Shown one piece after another: positions 46,045-57,580 of a stretch of 64,000 nucleotides of DNA (positions are counted from its first letter, which is position 1; every line of letters begins with the position of its first letter). The DNA is taken from assembly GCF_024586455.1 (NCBI RefSeq), contig NC_065921.1:10881401-10945400 (forward strand). The letters are read 5' to 3'. A model generated the notes under the pieces. The model ran no database searches, was not told where the DNA came from, and was given only the letters and a program-made list of their open reading frames with translations. Source of the stretch: Bactrocera neohumeralis (lineage: Eukaryota > Arthropoda > Insecta > Diptera > Tephritidae). The translations under genes were made by a program, and so were the position numbers.

Positions 46045-46740
46045 AACAACACCGAAGCTAAAATACCCTTCATGGGTGCATTTCTCATAGCATAAAAGGG
46101 TATAAAATGATCTTTGCCTTGATTTTGAACGATCAGTTTGTATGACAGCTGAATAATATTTTGAACCGATCCAGGCAATATCTTTGGAAATTGTAGTGTT
46201 ACTCAAGACAATAATCTGTGCGAAATTTTGAAAAGCTATCTCATCAAATGGAAATGTTTTTCATACAAAGACTTGACTCCAATCTTTCACTTTGTTTGGG
46301 AGCTAGATGCTATAGTGATTCAATCAGAGTAATTTCCTCGAAAAATAATTATAATTACCTTAAACAAAAACTCATGTTATATATCGTGTCAAACGGAAAT
46401 GTTTTCAAGATATCTTTTACTTTGTCAAATGAAAAAGTTTTTGCATAATTACCTTAAACAAAAACTCATGTTAAATTTTGTGAAGATATCTTGTCAAATG
46501 TAAAAGTTTTCCAAACAAGCTTATGGTTCCGATCATTCGATTTTTATGACAATTATATGCTATAGTGGTGCCATATCAGCGATTCCGGCAAATGAGCAGC
46601 TTCTTCTAGAGAAAAGAAGATGTGCAAAATTTCAGACCGATGTCTTAAAAACTTAAGGACTAATCCACGTACATATATATATACCAACATATAGACAGAG
46701 AAACGAAGCTTAAGCGATTTACTGAAATTTGCAAGAGTTA
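46045..46740 (-). mobile_element. mini-me-like repeat, copy D, diverged
   Basis: Inverted and diverged: CGAAGCTAAAATACCCTTCA near 46053 is the family's 3' end, and GGCAAATGAGCAGCTTCTTC near 46588 belongs to its centre. A phrase of about 26 bp (ATTACCTTAAACAAAAACTC) appears twice, near 46352 and 46449, showing an internal tandem duplication with a period of about 97 bp. Confidence 0.72.
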
Positions 46741-48540
46741 GTTTAAGTGAAGTGTGCACAACGCCTTACTATGATAAATACCCAAATTTCCACACCTCTA
46801 TATACAAACAAACTACCTCTTCTGCCAGTTAACTGCCATTGTATTCCAGCAATTGTCAACCCAAAGCGCAAACCAATAACACTCATACGCCATGTACACA
46901 CGTACACCGCCCGCAGCTTTGGCCATAACATAATGCAAATTTTTTCATTCACCAGCCTGTATTTTTACACCTTCGCTGTCAAACTCAAATTCATATTTCG
47001 TGGCTCGCTGTGTCACTTTCTTCCTTTTTTCACATGCAACATTCCATGAAGCCGCCCAAACGACCAGTCTAATGGCCAACCTTGGCATGAACATTCCAAC
47101 AATTCTGTGGCCAGCTCTGTCATAGCGCTGTGGCTGCTGCTCACAAATATATGCAACACTGTTGCACTTTCACACACACACACACAAATACACACATTTA
47201 TGTATATTTTATATTTTCACACTCATTTAGTGTCTCTCACAGTGATGGCTTGTGTCAACTGCTCGCTGCAGTACGGTGTGCTGCTTGTCACTCGACTGGA
47301 TGCCTGGATGTGGTCGTTGTAATTGTTGTTGTTAACCGGTTTGCGGCTTGTTTGCCGGTGGCAGTTTTTTTAACTAACAGCTTTTTGTTGAAACATCGGC
47401 GACCGCGTCGAAATTTTATTTCAGCATAAATGTGCATACACACGCAGGTACATATGCATATGTATATGTTTGGGTGAAAGTAGCTGCCGGTATAAATACT
47501 TTTATGTTTTATAATAGTCATGTAAATATATGGGCGAAATGGAATTTTTTAAATAAATTGCTTAAATATACATTTGCTGAAGTGCTGTTATATAAAAGCG
47601 TTTAGCATATATATACTATATGTATGTAAACGTACACTATGTGTGGATTCATACTGAGTGCTGGTGCTTTTATTAAATCAAACAAAGTGCCAATTGATTT
47701 TAAAGTGCTTCATTTTATTTTCTTCACTTCAATTCAGTTATCGTTTTCCATACTTTACAAATTATGCCACTTAACTGCGAGTGCGTCTCTTCGCTGGCTG
47801 CTAATTTAAAGGCGGGACGGCGGGTGCAAAGATATTTGACTGAAAGCAGCTGCTCTTTATCAATAGTCTCTCTTCGTAGGTATACAGAAATATAATATTG
47901 TATAACATGATAATACACAGAACACATTAGAGCTTTAACTAAGCCCATGTTAAGTAGAAATAGCTGCATACATTTCACAAATAAATCCATAAGTCAATCT
48001 TATCCTATTCCATTATCTAGTGAGGATGCAAATTCTGTTTTCGTAAGTTTAAAACAGTCACAGCACTTGAAACAGAAGAATTCTACTACGGCTTGGCTAA
48101 AAAAAATCTCTTAGCTGCTGACCAAATCCAAAAATAGCTACATATATCTTTATTTTCTTCACAGATATAATACCTTGTCAAATCACGTTAACAGCCAATT
48201 TTGAATTATTTTAACCAAATGTATTAAATTTACCTTAGCACAAGTCAACAGGCAGAAATATGGACCAAAATTCAGGTGCTTATAGCGACAAAGAGATATA
48301 ATTATTCATAAAGGGAGCACTTTAAGGTATTTTACAACTGATCAGAATAAAGGCTATTTCAGCACCCAGTTACTCTCTCTTAGCGTTCCTAAGAATATCG
48401 TAATATTACCGACCTTGTTTACAAGAATCACATACAAATTTGAAACTTCGTAGGGGAGATCGCCACGGGATTTTGTTATACCATTGTTATTTAAAATTAG
48501 GATAGCCTTGCATATTATAAAAGGAGATAAAATGCAAATA
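46741..48540. other. Gene-free stretch
   Basis: 46.8-47.5 kb is a GC-richer island with a CA tract at 47171-47186 and TTG runs near 47.32 kb. The remainder is AT-rich. The 120-codon minus frame at 48716-48354 is hydrophobic but unassignable and runs into a mini-me copy. Confidence 0.5.
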
Positions 48541-48544
48541 TTGA

Positions 48545-48960
48545 ATACACTGAAGCTCACAGGTGTATTACTTATAACAAATATGATGGAAAAAGTTTCG
48601 GTAGTTCTTTCTAGATGCCTTGTTTGATAAAGGCAACCTTCAAGTCGAAATAGTTTACTTAATAAGAAAAACAAGCCAAATATTGATTTTAATCGGTCAG
48701 TTTGTATGGCAGGCATATGCTATTACGACTCGATCTCAACTATATGTTCAGAGACTGTAGCATTGTCTTGTAATTAATGATCGGTATACTTCAGTGCGCC
48801 GACATCAGCGGTTCCGACAAATGATCAGTTTATTGGGAAGAAAATTACGCGCGAAAAATATCAAGGCAATATCATAAGAAATAGGGACAAATGTTCGTAT
48901 ATAAGCATATACGGACAAATAGACATGGCTAATTAGACTCAGTCCGACACGCCAAGCATT
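48545..48960 (-). mobile_element. mini-me-like repeat, copy E, diverged
   Basis: Inverted: GAAGCTCACAGGTGTATTAC near 48554 is the 3' end with a 12-bp loss. ATCGGTCAGTTTGTATGGCA near 48691 and the core-like GACATGGCTAATTAGACTCA near 48925 follow. About 100 bp of foreign or decayed sequence lies between the first two blocks. Confidence 0.62.
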
Positions 48961-48999
48961 TGTTTAATTGTGACAAAAAAGCACCCGGAAATTGCTTAC

Positions 49000-49190
49000 A
49001 ATGGATAAATATATCGAACGAAGAATTTCTCTCAAATTTTGTATTTTTAAACAAATTTCGTGTGAGAAATCTGGGAACGTTGGAAAAAGCTTACGGTGAT
49101 TCAAAAATACTTGCTAACGAGTAGTCTTGAGCTTTGAAAAACGGTCGGGAGTTCATTGGACGACTTTCGGCCAATACCTTCCTTCAATTT
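49000..49190 (+). mobile_element. Mariner N-terminal fragment
   Basis: The plus strand encodes MDKYIERRISLKFCIFKQIS and CEKS; after a frameshift come KAYGDSKILANE and ALKNGREFIGRLSAN. This is the helix-turn-helix N-terminus of the mariner group also represented at 21408-21921 and 60425-60645. Everything downstream is lost. Confidence 0.7.
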
Positions 49191-49330
49191 TTTTTTTTGG
49201 ATAATTAATTGTAGGAGCTCAGCTTAGGGTGCCTCAGAATATGATCTAAGTACGCTGTTTTTCTTTGTTTTATAGTCTTTGGCAACTATCTATTGCTGTT
49301 AACTTTTCTCAAAACTTCACAGTGCTTGAG

Positions 49331-49405
49331 TTAGAGCTTTTATCGAGCAAAGACCGATTAATTAATCAATTATCTCCTGTGTCAAAGGACTATGAGGTTT
49401 ATTCC
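49331..49405 (+). repeat. Diverged copy of the 1.23-1.31 kb promoter-like segment
   Basis: TATCGAGCAAAGACCGATTA, then AATCAATTATCTCCTGTG, ACTATGAGG and GTTTATTCC align in order with TCGAGCAAAAATCAGGTGAT, GATCAATTAACTCCTGTG, ACTATAAAAG and GTTGATTCC at 1245-1312. The TATA box is destroyed here. Confidence 0.6.
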
Positions 49406-51775
49406 TAGTTACGGTTGTAACAATATAGGCGATAATACAATCAAATATGGAACGTAACGTATGCGAACATTTTACACTGAGGAAAATAGGTTTTTGGTTC
49501 TATTTTTAGAAGGCAGGGAACAAATTCAATTGTTTATCAAACGATAAATCAAAATATGAGGTAAGCACATGATAAAAGGCTTTTCATGATCGCGCTCGAT
49601 TACAAACACGCATTTCAATATGATATTTTGGGATGCTGCTTTTCGCTTCACCTTAAAAATGAGCGCAGTCAGTTTTGTTAGCACTAAATTTTTAAGTATG
49701 TGACTATGTAAAGATAGAACAATAAACTGTAAAAGGAAAACAGTGTTTAGATATATAAAATATAATAAATTATAGCACCGTAAATAAATCTTTGTAGTGT
49801 ATTTTAGTGAAATATTTACCGGTACTTGACAATAAGCAACTAAACGAAACTTTATCATATCTATTGGATTGAGAATTATAATTTTATATATAATACTATA
49901 TATGATAATATAAATACAAAAACTCTATGCATTTTCCTAAAAGTAGTCAATATTTTAAATCGAGGAAACAACCTATCAACATAACAATTGACGCGTTGAA
50001 TTTTCCATCGAAAACAAACAGTCTTTTCTGAGCGCGTTTAAATTCTGGGTGCTGAAAATATACTTGTGACTTGGGTTTATGAGCTACAAATAGCTCAAAT
50101 ACTTCACAGCTTAAAACGCAATTATAAACAAATATTAAGGCTAGCAAAAATCAACACTCGCCACAAAACAAAGAAAAATGCACATGTTAAAACTAAAATC
50201 CACACAAACAACCAGACATTTCGTTTGATATTCACATAAAACTACGGCGGTGCACCTTAACGTTATTGCAACACTCCATAGATATCAGACAACTGCCTGG
50301 CATGAAACCACTTCCACTTCCGGCTACGGAATGCAGATGCAGAAGAAACGGCACTTCCGAAAAACGGACACATGGACATGGCAAAAACAATGGAGCACAA
50401 ATGACATGCACATAAAATTGATTCGGCGTGCAGCGACTATAAAACAAAAACGCAGCGAAATAGAGGCAATGGCGCTCTCCCTCCTCCCCATTCTCGGCTT
50501 CAGCCACGCTTCACATAACGGCATTAAGGCTTTTTGTATAAAATTAGCGCTGGTGTGGGTGCAACGCCGGCGAGGTGGTGAAGCGCAAAAATGCGGTGCA
50601 AAAAGAGCGGTCATCAAATATAACGGCGTCAGCAATAACAAAAGCAATAGTAACAATTGTTGGGGAAAAAGGCGCACAAAAGCGTCGAAACTATAAACTA
50701 AATGCGACACCATTGAAGGCTGACACGCGCAACATGGCACACTGCCACTGAGTAACTGTACTCCCACACAAACACATACAAACATGCTTACAATAGCCAT
50801 TCAATGAAATAATGCAGCTGTGTGGCTATAAATGAAATTGTTATATGCAACAGAAGTGAAATAAAATCAAAATGTGTCCAAAAGCATGCATGTGTCTGCG
50901 CGTGTGTGTGTGTATGTTTGTGTGTTTTAGTGTAAGGCGAAAATTTTTACGACGGTTTCCGCAATAAAACATAATACGAGATGAAGTCCTTCGTCCGTTT
51001 TTGCACATTTTTCTAGAACCACTTCGAATTTGTATTGCTTATGTGTGGGTGCACATAGATTTCTGTCTTCTTGTATGCGTATATGTGGGTGCATATGTAT
51101 TTGTGTCGGGTCTTGTTTATATATTTGTGTATGCGTGTATGTGCAGTAGTTACGAGCGTATCAGCTGGCAAGCTTGCGGAAGTGGGTACATAATATGGGG
51201 AATAAAAGTGTAAAGCGATTGAAGTAAAGGCTTAACAGCATAACCACAGCTGAAGCAAGAGGAAGGATGTGCGGAAGGAAATCCACGCCGTAAAAGCGTC
51301 GGCAATCCCGTATTTTATTCCTGCTTCAACACCAGCATTTTACGTTTTCTTTACTTATTTACACACACGTACATACTATGTACATATGTAAGCACAAATT
51401 GCTTGTTAGGGAAAAGAAGTGTAACTAGATGTAGTTGAGTACAATGGACAAATGCAAGCAACATTAAATGCCAGTTTTTGTATGACACTGAGAGTCCAGC
51501 TCGACAAAGATGCTAGTGCAATAATGTCATGCTTAGTTTGCAATGCTAGCGCCTCCAAACTAAACGTTGAAATGAAAAAACCTGTTTATGGAATATTTGA
51601 GCTGTCAAACCAGTAGCCAGTGGAGGCCGTCTTCTAGATCAACTACCCCATCAATTAGCAGGAAATGGAATAGAATTTCTGGATCCGTTGAACACAGTCT
51701 TAAGGTTCCTGTTTTGTTATTTAAAGGATGCAAAGATAAAAACTGAAGAGGAAAAATATTCCTTAAGATTACCCA
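49406..51775. other. Gene-free stretch with the largest unassigned open frames
   Basis: AT-rich to 50.2 kb. The 50.25-50.80 kb part is GC-richer and open on both strands (148 codons plus, 158 codons minus). The minus frame includes a leucine run from a CAA/GTT tract. Neither resembles a family, and the mutual overlap suggests base composition rather than genes. TG tracts lie at 50900-50915 and 51030-51140. Confidence 0.5.
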
Positions 51776-51779
51776 TTCA

Positions 51780-53045
51780 CAAATGGGTTAGATCTCGAAG
51801 ACAGATCACCGTTTGGAGGTCCCAGCATTGACCCGAACCATTATCTTGTTGCAGCCAGGATTCGCACCCGCCTCTGTGCAGCAAAATACGCTCGCCAACT
51901 AACACAAGGAAGGTTCGACGTCTAGAAGCAGCAATCTCAAGAGATAGTCGAACGTTTTTCTACTCGGCTTGCACTCAGAGAAAACTCGGTATACGCGAAC
52001 TGTGGGACGGAATTTCAAGCTCCTTACGCACAGCTGCAAACGAAACCCTTGGTTTTCGAAAATTGCAAAAGAACTGCTGCCACGATGAGGAGTGTCGTGT
52101 CGCAGCGGAGAGAAAACTACTCGCAACGTTACGATCGACCACAACACGTGCGGGATGAGATTACCGAGAGTTGAAAAGAAGCGAAGTAGAACCTCCAGAG
52201 GAGATCTAGTAATTCCCAGAGCATAATAAAATTATGGAGGGAACACTTCTCCAGCCTGCTGAATGGCAATGAAAGCATAACGCCAGGAGAAGGCGAACCC
52301 GATTCCCCAATCAATGACGAAGAAGTTCGAATAGCAATTACCCGTCTGAAAAATAACAAAGCGGCGGAGGTTAATATATTGCCGACCGAGCTTGTGAAGA
52401 ACTGCTGACGTGCGCCAATGATATTGATATCATATATCTCTGTCATCAAACAAACAGTGGTCGCACTCCCGGCTAGGCACCCGGGTCACTGTTGACAGTC
52501 ATAACTTCGAAGTGGTAGATAATTTCGTCGAACTTGGAACCAGTATTAACACCAACAACATTGTCAGCCTCGAAATGTAACGCAGACTAACTCCTGCTAG
52601 CAGGTGCTATTTTGGACTGAGTAGGCAATTGAGAAGTAAAGTCCTCTCTCGGCGAAAAAAGACGAAATTCAAAAAATCGCTCATCATCATCGTCCTGCTA
52701 TATGGTGCAGAGGCATGGACGATGACAACTACTGATGAGTCGATGTTGCGAGTTTTCGAGAGAAAGGTTCTGCGAAAGATTTATGGTCCTTTACGCATTA
52801 GCAACGGCGAACACCGAAGTCGATGGAATGGCATTGTTTTATTGTCGTCCGAATGGATGAAAACACTCCAGCACTGAAAGTATTCGATGCAGTACCTGCC
52901 GAGGGAGGCAGAGGAATAAGAAGACCGCCACTCCGTTGAAAAGACCAGGTGGAGAAGGACCTGGTTGCACTGGAGAACGATGACTGGCGCGATATTCTAA
53001 TGATGTTTGGCATTCCAAAATCGTTCAAAATTTTGACCACCACTT
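51780..53045 (+). mobile_element. RTE-like non-LTR remnant, longest copy
   Basis: Plus-strand blocks in order over several frames: NHYLVAARIRTRLCAAKYAR (end of the endonuclease), VERFSTRLAL, ANETLGFRK, DEECRVAAERK, YRELKRSEVEPPEE, EVRIAITRLKNNKAAE (start of RT). After a deletion of the RT palm come LTVDSYNFEVVDNFVELGTS, LIIIVLLYGAEAWTMTTTDE, MLRVFERKVLRKIYGPLR, MDENTPALKVFDAVPAEGG, and a final tail NDDWRDILMMFGIPKSF. 5'-truncated and frameshifted; the 3' end is probably near 53045. Confidence 0.86.
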
Positions 53046-54660
53046 CGTAAATTTTTGTTCAAAAATTATCTTCTTGAGACAATCCTATGGAACAGATACC
53101 AGAAAATAGTCATGTGAGCATCAACAAAATTCATTCTGAAGTATTATCGGTCCTTCACTTAAAATCAATAGCAGACAAACTTTTTTCTAATGTCGGCCCA
53201 ACTTTCAGTAAGCCGAAAAAATTATATATACTCCTGATAAAGCTCCAATTGTGAGCAGACATATTGTATATCTTTTCTATATGAATAAGCAACGCCCACC
53301 TACTTTCCCACCTCTCTTAAATACTTATGTGCAATAAAGTAGGTTTACGTATGCTCAGGCAAATAGAAAAAAAATTGCCGAACGGAAACGGATATGCTTT
53401 TGTTGTCAGCAGTTTTATTTGTTTGCAATTGTGATTTTCTTTATTCGCAACATATTCCTTCCTTAGCCTATCTACATACAAGGCTTTCTTCAACCCACGG
53501 CCTGAACGAAATTCCAAATACTTGTGTGTGGTGGCATTTAAAGCAACACTCTTGTTTTATTGTTTTTTTTGGTGTTTTTTTATTTGCCTAGTTAGCAGAA
53601 ATAGCAGTTAAATAAAGAAAGAAAAGCAGACAAGCACAAGAAATCGGTTTACAGAAGATTTAGTCTGCTCAAGCAAGTTGAGATGCACAAGTAAATATAT
53701 ATGAAAGTATATTGGACCATACTGGTATAGCTGGGGATTTCCCTTAAAGGGCCTCATTTGGTGCAAGCATTTTGAAGGTATTTAATTCTGAATGAGGACT
53801 CCAAAACAACAGAGGTCTATACTCTTATATACCTAATTTTGATGTATCTATATTTATGGTCTAAGTACTACAACACATAAGTATAAACATATTTTGGTCC
53901 CTCAGAGAACTTCTTTCACAAGTTTTAGTAACAAAAGACTCCTATTCAGTAGCAAATCGTCTAATAATAAGAATGTATTACAACAAAACCAACAATTCCG
54001 AAGCGATTTATGAACTCATAACTTTTGTGAACATGCTTGATAGCTTTGAAATTACAATCATTTGACCCCTATTAGTTTGATTGACTTTCGTGAAATCGTA
54101 AATAGTCGCAGCATGTGCAGATATATTAGTTGCTTAAATTGCTTAACAACAAGTGCTCATATTTCAAACCCCAGCACCAAACACTTAAAAGATATTATTG
54201 ATCGACGAATTATTGCTATTGTGCGTCCGGCGACCCACACTGAGACTCTAATTTAAACACTATATTGGCTGCCATACAAACAGAGTAAGCCTTTAACTAT
54301 TTTGGTCATCGTTTTTACGAGTAAACTTGCCGGCGTATAACAATGGCAGCCGAATGCGTTCCAGCAAACAATTTGAAAGTTAAAGTGCTCGTAAAATTGG
54401 TCAGAATTTCATAGCCAAATTAAGTAGTGCGTAGTTGGCTGAACTCGTAAAACTACTACTTAAATTATACAAGCGCATAAAAATTTTGTTAATTTAATTT
54501 TATTTTCAAATCACTCAATTGGGCACTACGAGTATTTGGCGAATCAGCGACTTTTCGAGTTTTATGTGTGGAAACTTTGACTGTAACAATTAAGTGAAGA
54601 AATTTGGGATAGTAAAGGCAATTAGTTATGGTTTGTTAGCTATGGCTAACATAACAGGTG
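53046..54660. other. Gene-free AT-rich stretch
   Basis: No coding motif. A short mini-me-like phrase (TTGGCTGCCATACAAACAGA near 54267) is present. No RNA gene was recognised. Confidence 0.5.
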
Positions 54661-54664
54661 CACC

Positions 54665-55015
54665 TATGCCCCCGTTATACCCTTCAAATAAAAAAAGTTA
54701 TTCGAAAAATTTAGCATTTCCGTAAACAATAATCATTATGAAATTTTTTGCATATACCTCTTCAAACAAAATATGCTCAACATAAGGAATTAATTGTGAC
54801 GGACCAGTTTATATGGTAGCTATGTACATATAATCCATAGAGATAAAGTCTATATCTCATAAACTGAGCGACTTATTTGCTTTTGGAAAAAGATAGATGA
54901 ATGGAGAAATAGAGAAAAATGGCTATATCGACTCAGCTCGTCGCGCTGATAATTTTCCATATATATATAATATATACAGAGGTTCTCCGACGTTTTATTC
55001 AAGGTAAAATCCCTG
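54665..55015 (-). mobile_element. mini-me-like repeat, copy H, diverged
   Basis: Inverted: TTATACCCTTC near 54676 starts the 3' end; ATGGCTATATCGACTCAGCT near 54929 is the core, followed by (TA)n at 54960-54975 and GGTTCTCCGACG near 54981. The middle is strongly diverged and the GTCY tract is absent. Confidence 0.6.
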
Positions 55016-55289
55016 TTATAAAAAATGCTTCGACAATCACTGAAGTATGTAAAGATGATCTATTTCGAGGTTTCCTACTTTTCTAAAGAAAACACAAAAA
55101 GTCAATTCTAATGGGGCCCGCTTCATTATCATTCGAAAGAACATTCCTTGGCATTTATTTTTTGAAGATTGTCTCTTTCTGGATTAAGTGGCAACTTTTG
55201 AATCCCTTTAGATTACTCTTCGTTCCAAATGCTGCTATTTTGCTTGTTTACATACCCATTGTGTCAGAACCAAAAAAACTAAAGCGTTG

Positions 55290-55700
55290 GATCTCCTTGT
55301 AACTTTTCAAGAGCCCATAGAACGAAGCGATGTCGCTTGAGAAGGTCTGGCGGCTTCAGGTCTGGCACAAGCTGTATTTTGTACGCTTTCAATTTAAGAT
55401 CTCGACGTAAAATGAGCCAAGTCGTTTCATATGTCTGTCCTGGTTGCTGCGAACGGCGACGATGGGAGACTCGGTCCATGGTCCTCGTGTACACCCTCAG
55501 CTACGGCTGCTATATTTTCTTCACTGCGTGCTGGTCGTGGTCTATCCCTCGAATATTATCCAATAATGAATGATGGGTCTCAAGATGGGTGATGGTGCTG
55601 CGAATAGTTCGCTCAGTAGGCCGATTACGTGGATCATAAAGTGAGCGAATCGCGCGAAATACATTAATTACAAAAGGCGAACGTAATTTGTTACCATATG
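55290..55700 (-). mobile_element. D,D41D Tc1/mariner remnant, N-terminal part
   Basis: Minus strand: NVFRAIRSLYDPRNRPTERT, THLETHHSLLDNIRG, then RVSHRRRSQQPGQTYETTW, LILRRDLKLKAYKIQLV and RHRFVLWALEKLQGDP. This is the DNA-binding half of a transposase, with its end just before the first catalytic block. One frameshift between LLDNIRG and the RRRSQQ block. Confidence 0.85.
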
Positions 55701-56622
55701 TAATTAGAAATCTTCGATTCGCTAAGATAGTGGCTTATCACTTTAATGAGGTAACTGTATCTTCTGTACGAATTCGTCTCGATAACTTTGTTGTTGCCTT
55801 CACATGTAATATTTTTGACAAGAGAGCAGAAGCGAGCAATGAAATGGTCATTATTTTCGGTATAACCGTCATTCTTTCGAGTTAACACGGCTGAGTTTAC
55901 AGTTCAGCGACTTGCTTTCCATGTTACTATTGCTTTTAATGACAGTAAGGAATACTGTATTACGATTGGAATTGTGTCTATATCTTCTATTGGTGACCAT
56001 TTCATCTCTGAAAACTATTCTAGCTTAAAATACCTTATTATATTCTGAAAATATTTCCAGTTAATGAATATTCATACTAAAATTCCACATATGATTAAAA
56101 TAAACACTATATGAACCACCCTTTACTTACATTGTATGCCGTATTATTAGGCACTTAGTAAATCCACAATTACTCTTTTTAGAATTTGCAAAAATCGCTC
56201 TTCTTTAAACTCACCATAATCCATAGATCAATGCGAAGTAAAGCAGAGGAAGCACTTCTTTCTATCTTTTACAAGTGTTGCACTTTGAAAGATTGTGCGC
56301 AATCTAACGGTAATTGCTGCAATTCTTCAAATCCATAAAATATCGCTTAAACTCACATATTTCTTGCAAAGCTTGCACTAAGCACGTGCAATGCTCTCAG
56401 GTTTCGCTTCTTCATTTGTTATATTGTCTTTTTTTTGTTTTTGTTGCACAGCAAAGCATTTCATGGTGCAGCACTTTATCTTCATATCTCAAAAATCTGC
56501 ACTTTTATTTACGACTCTGCTGCGTGCTCAACCAAAACTACACAGAATTGCTCGCATTTATTTTTGGAAATTTTTATAAGTGCTGGCAGCGAGCACATGC
56601 CTCGGAACGTGCGAGTGTGCGT

Positions 56623-56658
<36 letters not shown>

Positions 56659-57125
56659 GCGCGCAGTGCAGTTATGTGCATTTATTTATGCCATGCAAAA
56701 TATATTGGCCATGCGAGTGTGAAATAGTTAAATAGATAGGCTTATTTCCATGACTTAGCTGCTGCATGGAAGGCATTGCATGATCTTCACCAAAGTAATA
56801 GGCTGCTTACACATACACCGATATAGTATTAGTATTTGCACTCTCTCAAAAGATAAGCCGATCTTTTATTGAGATTATGAGATGTGCTATAAGAGCGAGT
56901 GGCATTACAAGAGCCTTCTCTTACTTCTTTATTATTAGTTAAGTATTTATTGATATCAGAAAACATGACAAAAGTTTTTTTATGGATTTATTACTTGGAA
57001 AGAGTGTTACAGAGCAAATAGTTGGTTCTGTAATTACTATGGTATATATGTATTAGCTCATAGTTCATAACATAGCTTAAGCATTTTACATATGCCATAA
57101 ATATTTTATTAGTTGTCTTTAACTT
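55701..57125. other. Gene-free stretch
   Basis: Contains the compound CA/CG microsatellite at 56624-56664. Open frames through the tract are repeat products. No gene was recognised. Confidence 0.5.
56624..56664. repeat. Compound (CA)16(CG)4 microsatellite
   Basis: About 16 uninterrupted CA units pass directly into about four CG units. Confidence 0.95.
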
Positions 57126-57129
57126 AAAA

Positions 57130-57580
57130 CCCTTGTAGGAGTTTCAAGTCGCAAAATGGATGTATACCACTATGACCAAAAACATTCGGCCGATTGATAG
57201 TACATATGTTTACGGGTCGGAAGCATAGATCCAAGACTCATCGCTAGTAATAATATTTTCTATGATATCCTGGTAGTCGGAAAGCATTGTTTCACAGACG
57301 TTAACGGCCGCTATTTCTCGATAAAATTAAGTGATTTTGAAACCAACCGTGCTTTCACTTTTCTTAGGTGCTAATGATCTCTCAAAATGGTTTTCATTGA
57401 TCCTTCCGATATTCAAACGATGCCAATAAGATCTCTGACAGTTAATCGTTGCTGCTTTAGCACCAATTCGTCTATTTCATTGTCGTGTTGATCATCAGTT
57501 GATGTTGATGGTCATCCTGGGCGTGGTTCAACGTCGACGCGTTCTAGTTGATAAAATAAATTTTTACCTCACTTTACCAC
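57130..57580 (-). mobile_element. Mariner N-terminal/central remnant
   Basis: Minus strand: DNEIDELVLKQQRLTVRDLI, ISEGSMKTILRDH, KVKARLVSKSLNFIEK, then after a frameshift VCETMLSDYQD-like sequence and ITSDESWIYASDP, a damaged form of the first catalytic block ITGDESWIYAYDP. Same subfamily as 20855-21400 and 63790-64000. Confidence 0.82.

Noticed and set aside
48354..48716. 120-codon hydrophobic frame on the minus strand
   Set aside because: It runs through part of a mini-me copy and has no recognisable family or conserved motif.
50250..50800. Longest open frames of the window (148 codons plus, 158 codons minus)
   Set aside because: They overlap each other on opposite strands in a GC-rich patch, contain simple-sequence runs, and show no domain or splice support.
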